Of a DNA stretch of 6,850 nt, positions 6,108 through 6,850 are shown piece after piece. Positions within the stretch are counted from its first letter, which is position 1. Every line of letters begins with the position of its first letter. A program made the translations under genes and the position numbers. The stretch is from positions 1-6,850 of the forward strand of contig JAILPF010000320.1 of the NCBI GenBank assembly GCA_024699575.1, given 5' to 3'. Below the pieces are notes generated by a model. That model was not told the DNA's origin, did not search any database, and worked only from the letters and a program-made list of their open reading frames with translations. The DNA comes from Acetatifactor sp. (GTDB lineage: Bacteria > Bacillota > Clostridia > Lachnospirales > Lachnospiraceae).

Positions 6108-6850
6108 TATTTCAGTTCTCCCTGCTGCTGCATTTTCATCGCACGAACCTTGCAGGAGAGACCAAAGAGGTTGATGAAGCCTTCTGCATCATGATGGTCA
6201 TACAAATCACCTGTGGTGAAAGATGCAATGCTCTCATTGTAGAGAGAGTAAGGAGATGTAGTGCCGGCCTTGATGATATTACCTTTATAGAGCTTGAATT
6301 TCACTTCACCGGTCACATATTCCTGAGTTTTTTCGATGAATGCCTGCTCTGCTTCACGAAGAGGAGTGAACCATTTACCTTCATACACCAGGCTTGCAAA
6401 ACGGCTTCCCATTTCTTTTTTGAAGGCATAGGTGTCGCGATCCAGAATCAGCTCTTCCAGCTGCTGATGTGCTTCCATGAGAATGGTACCGCCGGGAGTT
6501 TCATATACGCCACGGGACTTCATTCCAACCACACGGTTCTCAACGATATCGATGATACCGATACCGTGTTTCCCACCCAAAGCATTTAATGTGCGTATAA
6601 TATCGGAAACCTTCATTTTCTTACCGTTTACGGATGTGGGGACACCTTTTTCAAAGGTCATTGTCACATACTCACCTTCATCGGGAGCTTTTTCAGGTGT
6701 AGTGCCGAGAACCAACAGATGCTCATAGTTTGGCTCGTTTGCAGGATCTTCCAGCTCCAGACCCTCATGACTGATGTGCCAGATATTGCGATCACGGCTG
6801 TAAGAAGAATCAGCTGAGAAAGGAAGGTCAATGCCATGTGCTTTACAGTA
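6107..6850 (-). CDS. argG: Argininosuccinate synthase, 3' part (5' end outside window)
   Basis: Catalyses ATP-dependent joining of citrulline and aspartate to argininosuccinate, the penultimate step of arginine synthesis, in the cytoplasm. The frame is open from the window edge and gives 247 residues of a family of about 400 aa. The fragment starts in YCKAHGIDLPFSADS, followed by the diagnostic SADSSYSRDRNIWHISHEG region (about 6817-6761), then LNALGGKHGIGIIDIVENR, SRGVYETPGGTIL, and a C-terminal TTSPYSLYNESIASF and HHDAEGFINLFGL. All of these are standard for ArgG and nothing looks damaged. The stop overlaps the next gene's ATG. The N-terminal ATP-binding half and any promoter or arginine-repressor site lie beyond 6850. 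Confidence 0.97.
   Translation of the reverse strand, partial: YCKAHGIDLPFSADSSYSRDRNIWHISHEGLELEDPANEPNYEHLLVLGTTPEKAPDEGEYVTMTFEKGVPTSVNGKKMKVSDIIRTLNALGGKHGIGIIDIVENRVVGMKSRGVYETPGGTILMEAHQQLEELILDRDTYAFKKEMGSRFASLVYEGKWFTPLREAEQAFIEKTQEYVTGEVKFKLYKGNIIKAGTTSPYSLYNESIASFTTGDLYDHHDAEGFINLFGLSCKVRAMKMQQQGELK

Noticed and set aside
6095..6589. 164-codon open frame on the plus strand opposite argG
   Set aside because: It is antisense to conserved argG, and its product is an unlikely Cys/Phe/His-rich sequence. It is explained by codon bias of the true strand.

Overview
The window looks like chromosomal housekeeping DNA from a spore-forming, low-to-moderate G+C Clostridia species, most likely Lachnospiraceae. 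The grounds are two SpoVA proteins (SpoVAD and SpoVAE), strong AGGAGG-type ribosome binding sites, a DegV-family protein, a LytTR-type response regulator, and a protein that I recall as DUF5721, a family typical of Lachnospiraceae. I see no phage, transposon, CRISPR, tRNA or rRNA signature.

Layout, left to right. Positions 1-695 hold the 3' two-thirds of trpS (tryptophanyl-tRNA synthetase), followed by a hairpin terminator. Positions 841-3546 are a plus-strand block: spoVAD, a small unrecognised protein (81 aa), ridA, a shikimate-kinase-family gene and spoVAE. Positions 3560-4054 (minus strand) encode the DUF5721-like protein. It is divergent from a degV-family gene (4218-5060), and recognisable sigma-A-type promoters for both lie in the 163-bp gap. 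From 6850 down to 5073 is a minus-strand block: the 3' part of argG, a small DUF1294 membrane protein overlapping argG as TAATG, and an orphan LytTR response regulator that converges on degV.

How the genes fit together. SpoVAD and SpoVAE belong to the SpoVA complex that moves dipicolinic acid into the forespore and releases it at germination. In most spore-formers spoVAC, spoVAD and spoVAEb are adjacent. Here spoVAC is missing from the window, and spoVAD and spoVAE are separated by about 1.3 kb holding three genes with no known spore role. spoVAE has its own near-consensus sigma-G promoter (ACATA, 18 bp, CATACTA). A weaker sigma-G-like pair precedes spoVAD.

The most interesting points are this split spoVA arrangement with its embedded three-gene cassette, and the kinase. 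The kinase keeps the P-loop and two key arginines but has lost the shikimate-contacting arginine of the FR..E motif (now Trp) and the third glycine of the GGG motif (now Ser). I found nothing that amounts to a clearly new defence or mobile system. The remaining observations are regulatory details and single-residue oddities.
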